From the NCBI RefSeq assembly GCF_001976065.1, contig NZ_MNAH01000006.1:124001-188000 (forward strand): a DNA stretch of 64,000 nt. The letters run 5' to 3'. The DNA is from Pseudomonas putida (lineage in GTDB: Bacteria; Pseudomonadota; Gammaproteobacteria; Pseudomonadales; Pseudomonadaceae). Of the stretch, positions 1 to 7,037 are shown one piece after another (position 1 is the first letter of the stretch; the number at the start of each line of letters is the position of its first letter). Position numbers and translations under genes: made by a program. The notes under the pieces are model-generated. The model was not told where the DNA came from and ran no database searches. It saw nothing but the letters and a program-made list of their open reading frames with translations.

Positions 1-116
1 GGCAGTCTGCCAGCGATCCGATGGCAGCACTAGGGAATGTGTGGCTCGACCCTGGTCGGAGGGCGATCGTTTTTTTGCGCTGCTCGCGAAGATGAATTCA
101 CAGCCCGGCCCAATGC

Positions 117-425
117 TTATTTTTTCTTCAGGCAATCACTCATGAACGCCTTGCGCTCATCGCCCTTGAGGTCTTTGGTCGTGGCGTCGGCATTGCATGT
201 TTTCATTTTCTCCTGCTGCGGCGTCAAGGCCGGTACGGCTTCAGTGGCCGGCGGTGCCGCCTTGAGGCAATTGCTCATAAAGAGTTTGCGCTCATCGCCC
301 TTGAGGCCTTTGGCCGTGGCATCGGCGTTGCAGGTGGTCATCTTGTTCTGTTGGTCAGTGGTGGCAAAGCCTTGGGAACACAGGAGTAAACCCATCATCA
401 GCAAAGTGGCACGCAACATTTTCAT
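117..425 (-). CDS. psiF: PsiF-repeat periplasmic protein
   Basis: Small exported protein of 102 residues. Residues 1-21 form a signal peptide (positive start, hydrophobic core, cleavage after GFA). The mature part holds two copies of a PsiF repeat of about 30 residues (about 25-56 and 70-101), each with the pattern CNADAT, LKGDER, FMS and a second Cys, so four cysteines could form two disulfides. PsiF proteins are named for phosphate-starvation induction in E. coli; their function is unknown. The gene ends near the left edge of the window, downstream of the broken AraC gene, with a purine-rich ribosome site before the ATG. The family call is firm; whether this copy responds to phosphate is not shown, and no Pho box was identified. 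Confidence 0.85.
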   Translation of the reverse strand: MKMLRATLLMMGLLLCSQGFATTDQQNKMTTCNADATAKGLKGDERKLFMSNCLKAAPPATEAVPALTPQQEKMKTCNADATTKDLKGDERKAFMSDCLKKK

Positions 426-497
426 GGAGTTCTCTCATTGTTACCGCATCGAGGGGAACGGCCTTGATCTGGAGTGTAGACAACACTTGATACACCT

Positions 498-1286
498 TCA
501 TCTTGTCTCCAGGTGGCTGCGCCGATACTGCTCCGGCGTACACCCGGCCTGGCGCTGGAACATGGCAATGAACGCCGAGCCGGTGCTGTAACCCATGTCA
601 AAGGCGACGTCCTGAATGCTGCGATGGCTGTCCAGCGCCTCGATCGCCGTCAGGAAGCGCAGGCGTTGGCGCCATTCACCGAAACTCATGCCCAACTCAC
701 GGACAAACTGCCGCGCCAAGGTGCGTTCGCTGACATGAATCTGCGCGGCCCAGTCTGCCAGCGGCCGGTTATCCCCGGGCTCGGCCTGCAGGGCCTCAAG
801 GATTTCAAGCAGTCGGTGACTGCTGGCATAGGGCAGGTAACACTCATGCACTGGCGCTTGCTGCAGTTGATCCACCAATACCTGGGCCAGGCGCTGGTCC
901 GCCGCCTGTTCGGGGATCTTCACGTCCCGGGCGGCAAAGTCCTTGAGGATCGCCTTGAGGATGTCGTTGATGGCCAGCGTGCAGGCCTCGTGTGGCAGTT
1001 CACGGCAAAGCGTGGGCGCCAGGCAGACCGCGCGATAATTGATCGGCTGGTTGCTGTAGAAGCTGTGCTCGGTCTCAGGGGGCACCTATACCGCGTATTG
1101 CGGTGGCGACATGAAACGGCTGCCACCGATTTCCATGTGCAATACGCCATGGGCCGAATACTCCAGCGTGCCCCACGGGTGCCGATGCGCCGAGGCAAAG
1201 CGATGCGCATCGAAATCGGCGTAGCGGAAGTACACCGGGGCGGGTAGTTCGCTGAAATCCAACAGGTCGATGTGTTTACTGGTCAT
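498..1286 (-). pseudogene. AraC-family regulator interrupted by an amber codon
   Basis: One continuous reading frame encodes an AraC-type regulator of about 262 residues except for a TAG at 1086-1088. The upstream piece (66 residues, from the ATG at 1286) is the start of an N-terminal cupin domain with an HRHPWG metal-site-like motif, ending SPPQYAV-stop. The frame resumes at once with VPPETEHS, the rest of the cupin, and a complete C-terminal double helix-turn-helix (VSERTLARQF; DMGYSTGSAFIAMFQR). At this spot related proteins commonly read YAVWVPP, so a TGG-to-TAG change is the simplest cause. The GTG just after the stop could restart a 195-residue protein that keeps the DNA-binding domain. 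The gene is divergent from the EamA transporter gene, its probable target. A sequencing error cannot be excluded. Confidence 0.8.
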
Positions 1287-1342
1287 GCTGTCCGGAATCG
1301 ACGGTTGGTTGTCTGGATCGAAGTATAGGCCTGTAACCGGAC

Positions 1343-1360
1343 AAGGGATAATTACCCCTT
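1343..1360. promoter_or_regulatory. Near-perfect palindrome between araC-type gene and EamA gene
   Basis: AAGGGATAATTACCCCTT is an 18-base inverted repeat with one mismatched pair. It lies 22 bases before the transporter ATG, in the gap shared by the two divergent genes. It also contains a GATAAT that could be a -10 box. The position suits an operator, but AraC proteins more often bind direct repeats, so which protein binds here is open. Confidence 0.4.
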
Positions 1361-1381
1361 ATCAACGTTCTGGTTTTTCCC

Positions 1382-2281
1382 ATGCAATACGCTTATCCCC
1401 TGCTGGCCATTTTCATCTGGGCCGGCAACACCGTGATCACCAAAATGTCCGCCGGGGCGATCTACCCCGCCGAGATCGGTTTTTACCGCTGGCTGCTGGC
1501 CGGCTTGTTATTCACACCCTTCATGCTCAAACCGGTGATGGCCCACTGGCCGTCGATTCGCCCGAACCTGGGTAAGATCTTCGTCCTCGGCGTACTCGGC
1601 ATGGCGGTTTACCAGAGCCTGGCGTACTTCGCCGCGAGCCTGACCTCCGCCACCAACATGGGCATCATCCTGTCCTTGATGCCATTGATGTCGCTGGCCA
1701 TGGCGATCATCAGCCTCGGCCAACGCCTGACCATCGGCGCCCTGGCCGGTGCGGTGCTGTCGTTTGCCGGGGTATTGGTAGTCGTCTCGTCAGGCAGCCT
1801 GGGCGCGCTACTGGAGCACGGGGTGAACCTGGGTGACGCGATGATGTTGATCGCCACCCTGGCCTATGCGATCTACAGCACCTTGCTGAAAAAATGGCAA
1901 CTGCGCTTGCCGCCATTGGTGTTGTTGTACCTGCAGGTGCTGGTAGCGGTGGTGGTGTTGTTCCCGTTGTTTCTCGCCTCAGCGAAAACCGGGCTGACTG
2001 TGCAGAATATTCCGTTGGTGCTTTACGCCTGCCTGCTGGCCTCGATGGTCGCACCGCTGGCGTGGATGCAGGCCGTGGTGCGTCTGGGGCCGAGCCGGAC
2101 CACGCTGTTCTTCAATCTGCTGCCGTTGATCACCGCGCTGATTGCGGCGGTGGTGCTGCACGAGCAGTTGGCGATGTACCACCTGGTGGGCGGCCTGTTG
2201 ACGTTGGGCGGGGTGATTCTTTCCGAGCGCTGGACCACCGTGTTGGGCGCAAGGTCAGCGTTACCTGAGCAAAAATCCTAA
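1382..2281 (+). CDS. EamA-family (DMT) transporter
   Basis: Inner-membrane protein of 299 residues with about ten hydrophobic segments in two EamA halves (about 1-140 and 150-285), the usual size and layout of drug/metabolite transporters of the RhaT/YdcZ superfamily. The N-terminal half has the family-like AIFIWAGNTVITK and EIGFYRW motifs; the second half begins near GDAMMLIATLAYAIYS. Substrate cannot be read from sequence; relatives export amino acids, metabolites or drugs. It is divergent from the interrupted AraC gene, a common regulator-transporter arrangement. The stop overlaps the stop of the convergent lipase gene by a few bases. No strong Shine-Dalgarno precedes the ATG. Confidence 0.85.
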   Translation: MQYAYPLLAIFIWAGNTVITKMSAGAIYPAEIGFYRWLLAGLLFTPFMLKPVMAHWPSIRPNLGKIFVLGVLGMAVYQSLAYFAASLTSATNMGIILSLMPLMSLAMAIISLGQRLTIGALAGAVLSFAGVLVVVSSGSLGALLEHGVNLGDAMMLIATLAYAIYSTLLKKWQLRLPPLVLLYLQVLVAVVVLFPLFLASAKTGLTVQNIPLVLYACLLASMVAPLAWMQAVVRLGPSRTTLFFNLLPLITALIAAVVLHEQLAMYHLVGGLLTLGGVILSERWTTVLGARSALPEQKS

Positions 2282-3168
2282 AGGCCTGCAGCCTTGAGCC
2301 GAGCCGCATGCTCGACAAACAAGCGGATCGGCTCCGCCCCTTTCCCCACCAGCCCCAACGACTGATTGACGATGTCGAAATGGTCCAGCGGATACTCATC
2401 GCCAATCACTGTCCCGAGGTGCGAACTGTACCGCCCCACCATGCCGTCGCAATGCCCGGCCTCGCGAACGAAGGTTTTGGCAAACAATCGGCAACTGCGA
2501 TTGGTGCCATCGAACAGGTTGCGCCCGCGATCGGTCTTGCCCGGCTGCAAGGTCCCGGACCAGGAGTAATAACGCACGCCGTTAACCTGTTCCGGCCCTG
2601 GCCCGCCCCAGGTTTCCGGCAGCCCCTGTGGATAACGCTGATTGAACAGGGTCACGCCTGCGGTGGTGAGTGAGTGATGGGAGGCATGGATGTCGACCGG
2701 CAACTTCGGTCCGCGATAGCCGGTCTCCAGCAGGCTCATCAGCGCCGCGATGCACCGTAACAAAAAGGTCACCAGCCGGCCCATCGCACTGTCATGCGGA
2801 TAGTGCCGGTGCAGATAATCGGCGAGTTCCGAACCATGATTAGGCCCCGCCACCGAGGTCACCGAAGCGACCAGATCCGGGCGTTTGGCCGCCGCATAGC
2901 GAGCAGTCAGCGAGCCCTGGCTGTGGCCGATCAGGTTGACCTTCTCGGCGCCGCTCTCGCGCAGGATCTCTTCGATCCGCGCCAGCAGTTGCTCGCCGCG
3001 CACTTCACTGGAGTTGAGCGGCGAGACCTGCACTGCAAACACCACCGCACCACCACGGCGCAATGCCTCGGCGATCCCGTACCAGTACGGATAGAGCACC
3101 AAACGGATAAACCCGAGCATTCCCGGGACCAGCACTAGCGGGTAACGCGTTGCCGAACCTTGCGACAT
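2278..3168 (-). CDS. Triacylglycerol lipase-like alpha/beta hydrolase
   Basis: Serine hydrolase of 296 residues related to the Pseudomonas lipase family I. The start PLVLVPGMLGF carries the oxyanion-region strand, and GHSQGS is the nucleophile elbow. The C-terminal CDGMVGRYSSHLG and DHFDIVNQ fit the catalytic Asp and His segments of LipA-type enzymes. The ATG at 3168 was chosen because AAGGATG lies just upstream; a longer frame to 3243 has no better site. Neither start gives a signal peptide, unlike secreted LipA, and no lipase foldase gene follows. The protein may therefore be cytoplasmic or leave by another route. It could equally be a general carboxylesterase. Convergent with the EamA gene. 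Confidence 0.8.
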   Translation of the reverse strand: MSQGSATRYPLVLVPGMLGFIRLVLYPYWYGIAEALRRGGAVVFAVQVSPLNSSEVRGEQLLARIEEILRESGAEKVNLIGHSQGSLTARYAAAKRPDLVASVTSVAGPNHGSELADYLHRHYPHDSAMGRLVTFLLRCIAALMSLLETGYRGPKLPVDIHASHHSLTTAGVTLFNQRYPQGLPETWGGPGPEQVNGVRYYSWSGTLQPGKTDRGRNLFDGTNRSCRLFAKTFVREAGHCDGMVGRYSSHLGTVIGDEYPLDHFDIVNQSLGLVGKGAEPIRLFVEHAARLKAAGL

Positions 3169-3275
3169 GGGCGAAACATCCTTGTGATCGGTGGGTGACG
3201 GCTGGCGGATGCAAGACATCCGCCAAGCTTCGCCAGCGAACATGACAAATCGACGACCAGTCTAGGCCATCCACC

Positions 3276-3581
3276 CTACTTCAGCCCCACCACACCCGCC
3301 ACGATCAGCCCGACCGACAACAGCTTGACCGCGGTCAGGCTCTCACCGAGCAAGGCAAAGCCGAGGAACACCGTGCCCAGGGAACCGATGGCGGTCCAGA
3401 TCGGGTAGGCGATGCTCACCGGCAACTCACGCATGGCCAGGGTCAGGAAGTAAATCCCGCCCACCGCGGCCACGATGGTCATCAGCGAGGGCCAGAGCCG
3501 GGTAAAGCCCTCGGCGTACTTCATGCCCATGGCGAAGGTAACTTCGAACCCGGCGGCGATCAGCAAAAACAGCCAGGCCAT
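3276..3581 (-). CDS. sugE: SMR-family exporter, SugE/Gdx-like
   Basis: Four-helix inner-membrane protein of 101 residues, the standard size for small multidrug resistance proteins. The essential membrane glutamate is present in helix 1 (AAGFEVTFA, Glu13). The segment AYPIWTAIGSLG and the C-terminal GLK resemble SugE/Gdx proteins more than EmrE; characterised Gdx members export guanidinium and some quaternary ammonium compounds by proton exchange as dual-topology dimers. Subtype is inferred from these motifs only. No guanidine riboswitch was seen upstream. The start codon follows the azoreductase stop directly, with GGGAG inside the end of that gene, so the two are translationally linked in one operon. 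Confidence 0.82.
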   Translation of the reverse strand: MAWLFLLIAAGFEVTFAMGMKYAEGFTRLWPSLMTIVAAVGGIYFLTLAMRELPVSIAYPIWTAIGSLGTVFLGFALLGESLTAVKLLSVGLIVAGVVGLK

Positions 3582-4220
3582 CTAGAACTCCCTGGCCAGT
3601 GCCAGCAAGCGCTGCTCTGCTTCGGCGGCCGAGACTTCGAATGTGCGCGCCTCGGACTCTTCGCCTTCAGCGGCGACTACGGTGACATCGGTGATGCCGA
3701 TGAATCCCAGCGCCGTGCGTAGCAGCGTATCGGCATGGTTCAACGCCTCCAACTCACCGCCCGGACCGAAGCCGAAGCCGCCGCGACTGGTGACGATCAA
3801 GGCCTTTTTGCCCTGCACCAGCGGCTCGTACTGCGCGATACCGTTATCCAGGGTGTGATTGAAGGTCAGCCCAAGCCGCACGATCTGGTCGATCCAGGCT
3901 TTCAAGCCGCTTGGCACGCTGAAGTTGTGCATCGGTGTGGAAATCACCAATACGTCATGGCCGAGCAACTCGCCCACCAACGTATCGCTGAACGCCAGAT
4001 CTGCCTGCATCGACAGCGGACGCGCATCGGGTTCGGGGTAAAACGCGGCGGCCACGAAGGCTTCGTTGACCGGCGGGATCAACGCCCGGCCGACTTCGCG
4101 GCGAGTCAGTTTCGATTGCGGGTGAAGGGCCTGCCAGGCCGACAGAAACACTTCCGCCAAACGTCGGGAGTGCGACCGATCACCCCGTGGACTGGCATGA
4201 ATCGCAAGAACTGTGTTCAT
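3582..4220 (-). CDS. azoR: FMN-dependent NADH azoreductase
   Basis: Flavodoxin-like quinone/azo reductase of 212 residues. The N-terminal ASPRGDRSHSRRL loop binds FMN phosphate, and the central STPMHNFSVPSGLKAWID and TSRGGFG segments are AzoR hallmarks. The enzyme reduces quinones and azo compounds with NADH, as a cytosolic homodimer, and is usually linked to thiol or electrophile stress. The ATG has AAGGAG seven bases upstream. It is divergent from a LysR gene, the normal arrangement for an activator-controlled reductase, and is followed without a gap by the sugE-like exporter. Control by that LysR protein is an inference from position. Confidence 0.88.
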   Translation of the reverse strand: MNTVLAIHASPRGDRSHSRRLAEVFLSAWQALHPQSKLTRREVGRALIPPVNEAFVAAAFYPEPDARPLSMQADLAFSDTLVGELLGHDVLVISTPMHNFSVPSGLKAWIDQIVRLGLTFNHTLDNGIAQYEPLVQGKKALIVTSRGGFGFGPGGELEALNHADTLLRTALGFIGITDVTVVAAEGEESEARTFEVSAAEAEQRLLALAREF

Positions 4221-4340
4221 CTGAATCTCCTTGGGACTAAACTCAAACGGCTGGTGGCTTGCAGCTTGGAGCTCATAGCCGCCCTGCTACAACTGAACAA
4301 AAATCAGTCAGGATGAATTCATTTCATCCATGGAGATGTC

Positions 4341-5321
4341 ATGTTTGCCTCCTTGCCATTGACCGCCCTGCGCGCTTTCGAATCCGCCTCGCGCCTGCTG
4401 AGCTTCAAGGCCGCCGCCGAAGAACTTTCAGTGACCCCGACTGCGGTGTCACACCAGATCCGCTCCCTCGAGAGCTGGCTGGGTGTGGCCCTGTTCGAAC
4501 GCTTGCCGCGCCAGGTGCGCCTGACCGAGGGTGGCGAACGGCTGTTCCATAGCCTGCACGGTGCCTTGCTGGAAGTGGCACAGAGCGTCGACACCCTGCG
4601 CCCGCACCGCAGCCGCACGAACCTGACAATCTCCACCACCGCCGCCTTCGCCGCCCTCTGGCTGGTGCCGCGCCTGGGTCGTTTCTATGCTCGACACCCA
4701 AACATCAGTGTCCGCCTGGACACCCATTGCGAGGTCATCGACTTGCATCAGGACGCCAGTGTCGACCTGGTGGTGCGCTACAGCCTCGATGATTATCCGA
4801 ACCTGTATGGCCTATGCCTGTTCGACGAGTCTTTCGGCGTTTACGGCTCGCCGGAACAAGTGGCCTTGGCTGCCCGTCACAGGCCTACCTTGATTAGTGT
4901 GCACTGGCACAATTCCAAGCTTTACGCCCATGGCTGGGAAGCCTGGTGTGCACAGTCTGGTGAGGCTTGGCTAGAGGGTCAGCCCACCGTGCGCGAATAC
5001 GATGAAGAGCATTACGCCCTGCAAGCGGCCATTGCCGGACAGGGTTTGGTGCTGGCCAGCAATATCTTGGTTTCAGAAAGCGTGGCCAGTGGATTATTAA
5101 TGGCGTATCGGGGCGAACTCCAGGTCGATGGCGCCGGTTACAGCGCACTGTGCGTACCGGGGCGTGAGCGACATCCTCCGGTTCGGGCGTTTTTTACATG
5201 GTTGCAAGAGGAAGCAAAATCATCGGGGCTAATGCCTGGATCGCAGCCTCAAGCTGCGATCACAGGCACGAAGGAATTATCGCACTTGGACAACGCTATT
5301 AGCGGTGATATCAAGCACTAA
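4341..5321 (+). CDS. LysR-family transcriptional regulator (GcvA-like)
   Basis: DNA-binding regulator of 326 residues. The N-terminal winged helix (about 5-65; LPLTALRAFESAS, ELSVTPTAVSHQIRSLE) is followed by a LysR substrate-binding fold with the GcvA-type AALWLVPRLGRFYARHP motif. GGAG stands five bases before the ATG. It is divergent from azoR and probably regulates it. The family usually ends about 25 residues earlier: here the last residues run over a small inverted repeat (5239-5261) and then 45 bases antisense to the end of the next gene. The tail looks acquired when the AT-rich DNA downstream joined, removing the original stop. Confidence 0.87.
   Translation: MFASLPLTALRAFESASRLLSFKAAAEELSVTPTAVSHQIRSLESWLGVALFERLPRQVRLTEGGERLFHSLHGALLEVAQSVDTLRPHRSRTNLTISTTAAFAALWLVPRLGRFYARHPNISVRLDTHCEVIDLHQDASVDLVVRYSLDDYPNLYGLCLFDESFGVYGSPEQVALAARHRPTLISVHWHNSKLYAHGWEAWCAQSGEAWLEGQPTVREYDEEHYALQAAIAGQGLVLASNILVSESVASGLLMAYRGELQVDGAGYSALCVPGRERHPPVRAFFTWLQEEAKSSGLMPGSQPQAAITGTKELSHLDNAISGDIKH
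5239..5261. repeat. Short inverted repeat within the 3' end of the LysR gene
   Basis: Perfect nine-base stem GATCGCAGC/GCTGCGATC with a five-base CTCAA loop. It resembles one arm of a Pseudomonas REP-type element or a terminator stem, and lies exactly where the LysR coding sequence passes its normal family length and where the AT-rich DNA begins. Confidence 0.5.
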
Positions 5322-5984
5322 TGAAGCCGTGTCATCGGGAAGACTGCAAAGAATTTTCTCCCGCATTCGACTTTTTTCATAGGCATACTTATCGAGTACA
5401 AATTGCGAGATCCCAATATCAATCTCACCCACAACAAGCTCACTTTTAAATTCCTGATGAAAAAAATCACTTTCGACCTTTTGCTCAGTGTTAAAGCAGA
5501 CAAACACCGAATATATAACCGGCCCCTGCCCTACCAAATTCACATTGAGAACGACGTTCGAAACCGCTGAAGCTTTTCCCTCAACCTTGCACACCATCGC
5601 ATGCTCTTCAGTTGTTGAAGCGATCGCCTCCGCGGCAACATCACTTTGAATGCTATTCATAAGACGTTCAAATTGTTCCACCTGAGGAAAACCCGCAACC
5701 GAGGCCAATCTCTTATGAATAAGGGAATTCAAAACAACGGACACTCCCTCACCCAGTTCGACACGACTATATTTATGACCTCCAGTCTTCCACTTCGATT
5801 TCGACAACGCTTCAGTATAACTTTCATACCACTTTCGCGAACCGGAGAACTTTACAACCTTTGAACTCGCATATAATTGAGAGAACAAGATAGAATCAAC
5901 CACATCTTTTTTCAAAACTTCAAAAAGATCGATTGAAACAGAGGTAAAATTACCAGCAACTAATAAAACATCATCCTTGACCAT
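5277..5984 (-). CDS. Hypothetical protein B of an AT-rich tandem pair
   Basis: Protein of 235 residues that I do not recognise. There is no signal peptide or clear membrane segment; the N-terminal part looks helical and residues about 135-200 look beta-rich (VVLNVNLVG, VIYSVFVCF). Residues 30-65 align without gaps to residues 72-107 of the upstream gene product (DSI-x-F, YA, W, Y-x-EAL, W), so the pair probably arose by duplication. The ATG at 5984 was chosen for its AAGGAG six bases upstream; a GTG at 6050 overlapping the upstream stop would add 22 residues. Base composition is clearly AT-richer than the surroundings, suggesting transfer. The 3' end overlaps the LysR gene end. A toxin, effector or binding pair is possible, but nothing decides it. 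Confidence 0.7.
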   Translation of the reverse strand: MVKDDVLLVAGNFTSVSIDLFEVLKKDVVDSILFSQLYASSKVVKFSGSRKWYESYTEALSKSKWKTGGHKYSRVELGEGVSVVLNSLIHKRLASVAGFPQVEQFERLMNSIQSDVAAEAIASTTEEHAMVCKVEGKASAVSNVVLNVNLVGQGPVIYSVFVCFNTEQKVESDFFHQEFKSELVVGEIDIGISQFVLDKYAYEKSRMREKILCSLPDDTASLVLDITANSVVQVR

Positions 5985-6046
5985 ACTACTCTCCTTGCTG
6001 CACCCCCGCGTCGAGAAGCCCAGCAAGCATCCCGATGACGAATGAA

Positions 6047-6829
6047 TCACTTCAGTTTGACGCCCTTGAAAAAATCGTCCGAATTTTGATCAAGAAGTTC
6101 CATGATTTGACTGCGCCGACGATCATGCTGTCCCATATTCAGTTCCATCACAGACGCCACTCGCTTCATTCTCAAATTGGAAAACTTCCACTTCCAAAAC
6201 CAAGCCCCTCCTTGTGACGTCGACAGTTCACAATCCACCGATACAAAAGTGGCAATTGCTGTACCCCCAGGAGTTTGTAGGCACGGTATGATCCTGAAAT
6301 CTGCGTCTTTACCCTTTTTGCTATTCTTGTCAAATACAGTTACAAGTTGCTCATCTGACTGAATCCTGTTAAAGCCGCTGTTCAACATTTGGACAAGTGC
6401 TGGACCATTCCTGCCCGCAGTCGCCTTAACAATATCAAGAACGATGGAATCCATTGTGACTTGCGCTTGCTTACTCACATCCTCTTTGTATTTGTTATTT
6501 GTCAGCGTCCAACCACAATGCTTCAATGCTTCAGCGTATTTTAAGTGCCACTCAATGGCCGCCTTGATTTTATCCGAATAGGTATCTGCATAACGCTCGG
6601 CAAAATGAATACTGTCCGCCGCTGCCTGTTTTTTGTCTTCGTCGAGATTATCTGTAAATCCGATCGCCGTCGGAACATTCTCACCCAACAGAAGATCCGA
6701 TTTAGCCACCGCCTGATTATTCAAATCGGCAAAGGACCTGATGACTTTTGCCTTGGCAACCAATGGCTCAAGTTGCGCACTGGCGAAAAACACACGACTC
6801 TCTTCGATGCTCGGAACTAAAATAGTCAT
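6047..6829 (-). CDS. Hypothetical protein A of an AT-rich tandem pair
   Basis: Protein of 260 residues, not recognised. Residues 60-135 look helical (KKQAAADSIHFAERYAD, EWHLKYAEALKHCGW), while 185-235 look beta-rich and unusually aromatic (GGAWFWKWKF). The C-terminus is charged. It shares the DSI-x-F...YA...W...Y-x-EAL...W block with the downstream product at identical spacing. The ATG at 6829 was preferred to a TTG at 6868; its ribosome site is weak. The two genes are co-directional, and the downstream start is either just past or overlapping this stop, so they form one unit. It sits in AT-rich DNA between a LysR gene and an asmA-type gene, with a 208-base leader. Function unknown. Confidence 0.7.
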   Translation of the reverse strand: MTILVPSIEESRVFFASAQLEPLVAKAKVIRSFADLNNQAVAKSDLLLGENVPTAIGFTDNLDEDKKQAAADSIHFAERYADTYSDKIKAAIEWHLKYAEALKHCGWTLTNNKYKEDVSKQAQVTMDSIVLDIVKATAGRNGPALVQMLNSGFNRIQSDEQLVTVFDKNSKKGKDADFRIIPCLQTPGGTAIATFVSVDCELSTSQGGAWFWKWKFSNLRMKRVASVMELNMGQHDRRRSQIMELLDQNSDDFFKGVKLK

Positions 6830-7037
6830 ATAAAATCCAAATCCATGTGGAGAATTTATGACAGCCAACTGGCTGACAATGACAACTTATCAGCCTAATC
6901 CTTTCTTACCAAATCCCATACGTGACACATTATTACCCTGAACTCCAAGCCACGAAGCATTGTTTGCTTGACCACCCGTTATATCAATACAGCCACACAG
7001 GGAACTGATTTATATGGGAGAGTAATCTTCATTTCTT

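Noticed and set aside
37..591. Open frame of 184 residues on the plus strand
   Set aside because: It is antisense to psiF and has a low-complexity, repeated composition reflecting the PsiF repeats read backwards.
513..1247. Plus-strand open frame of 244 residues
   Set aside because: Antisense shadow of the AraC gene; no domain, no ribosome site.
3276..3581. Guanidine riboswitch controlling the SugE-like gene
   Set aside because: The gene is translationally linked to azoR and no conserved guanidine aptamer was seen upstream of either.
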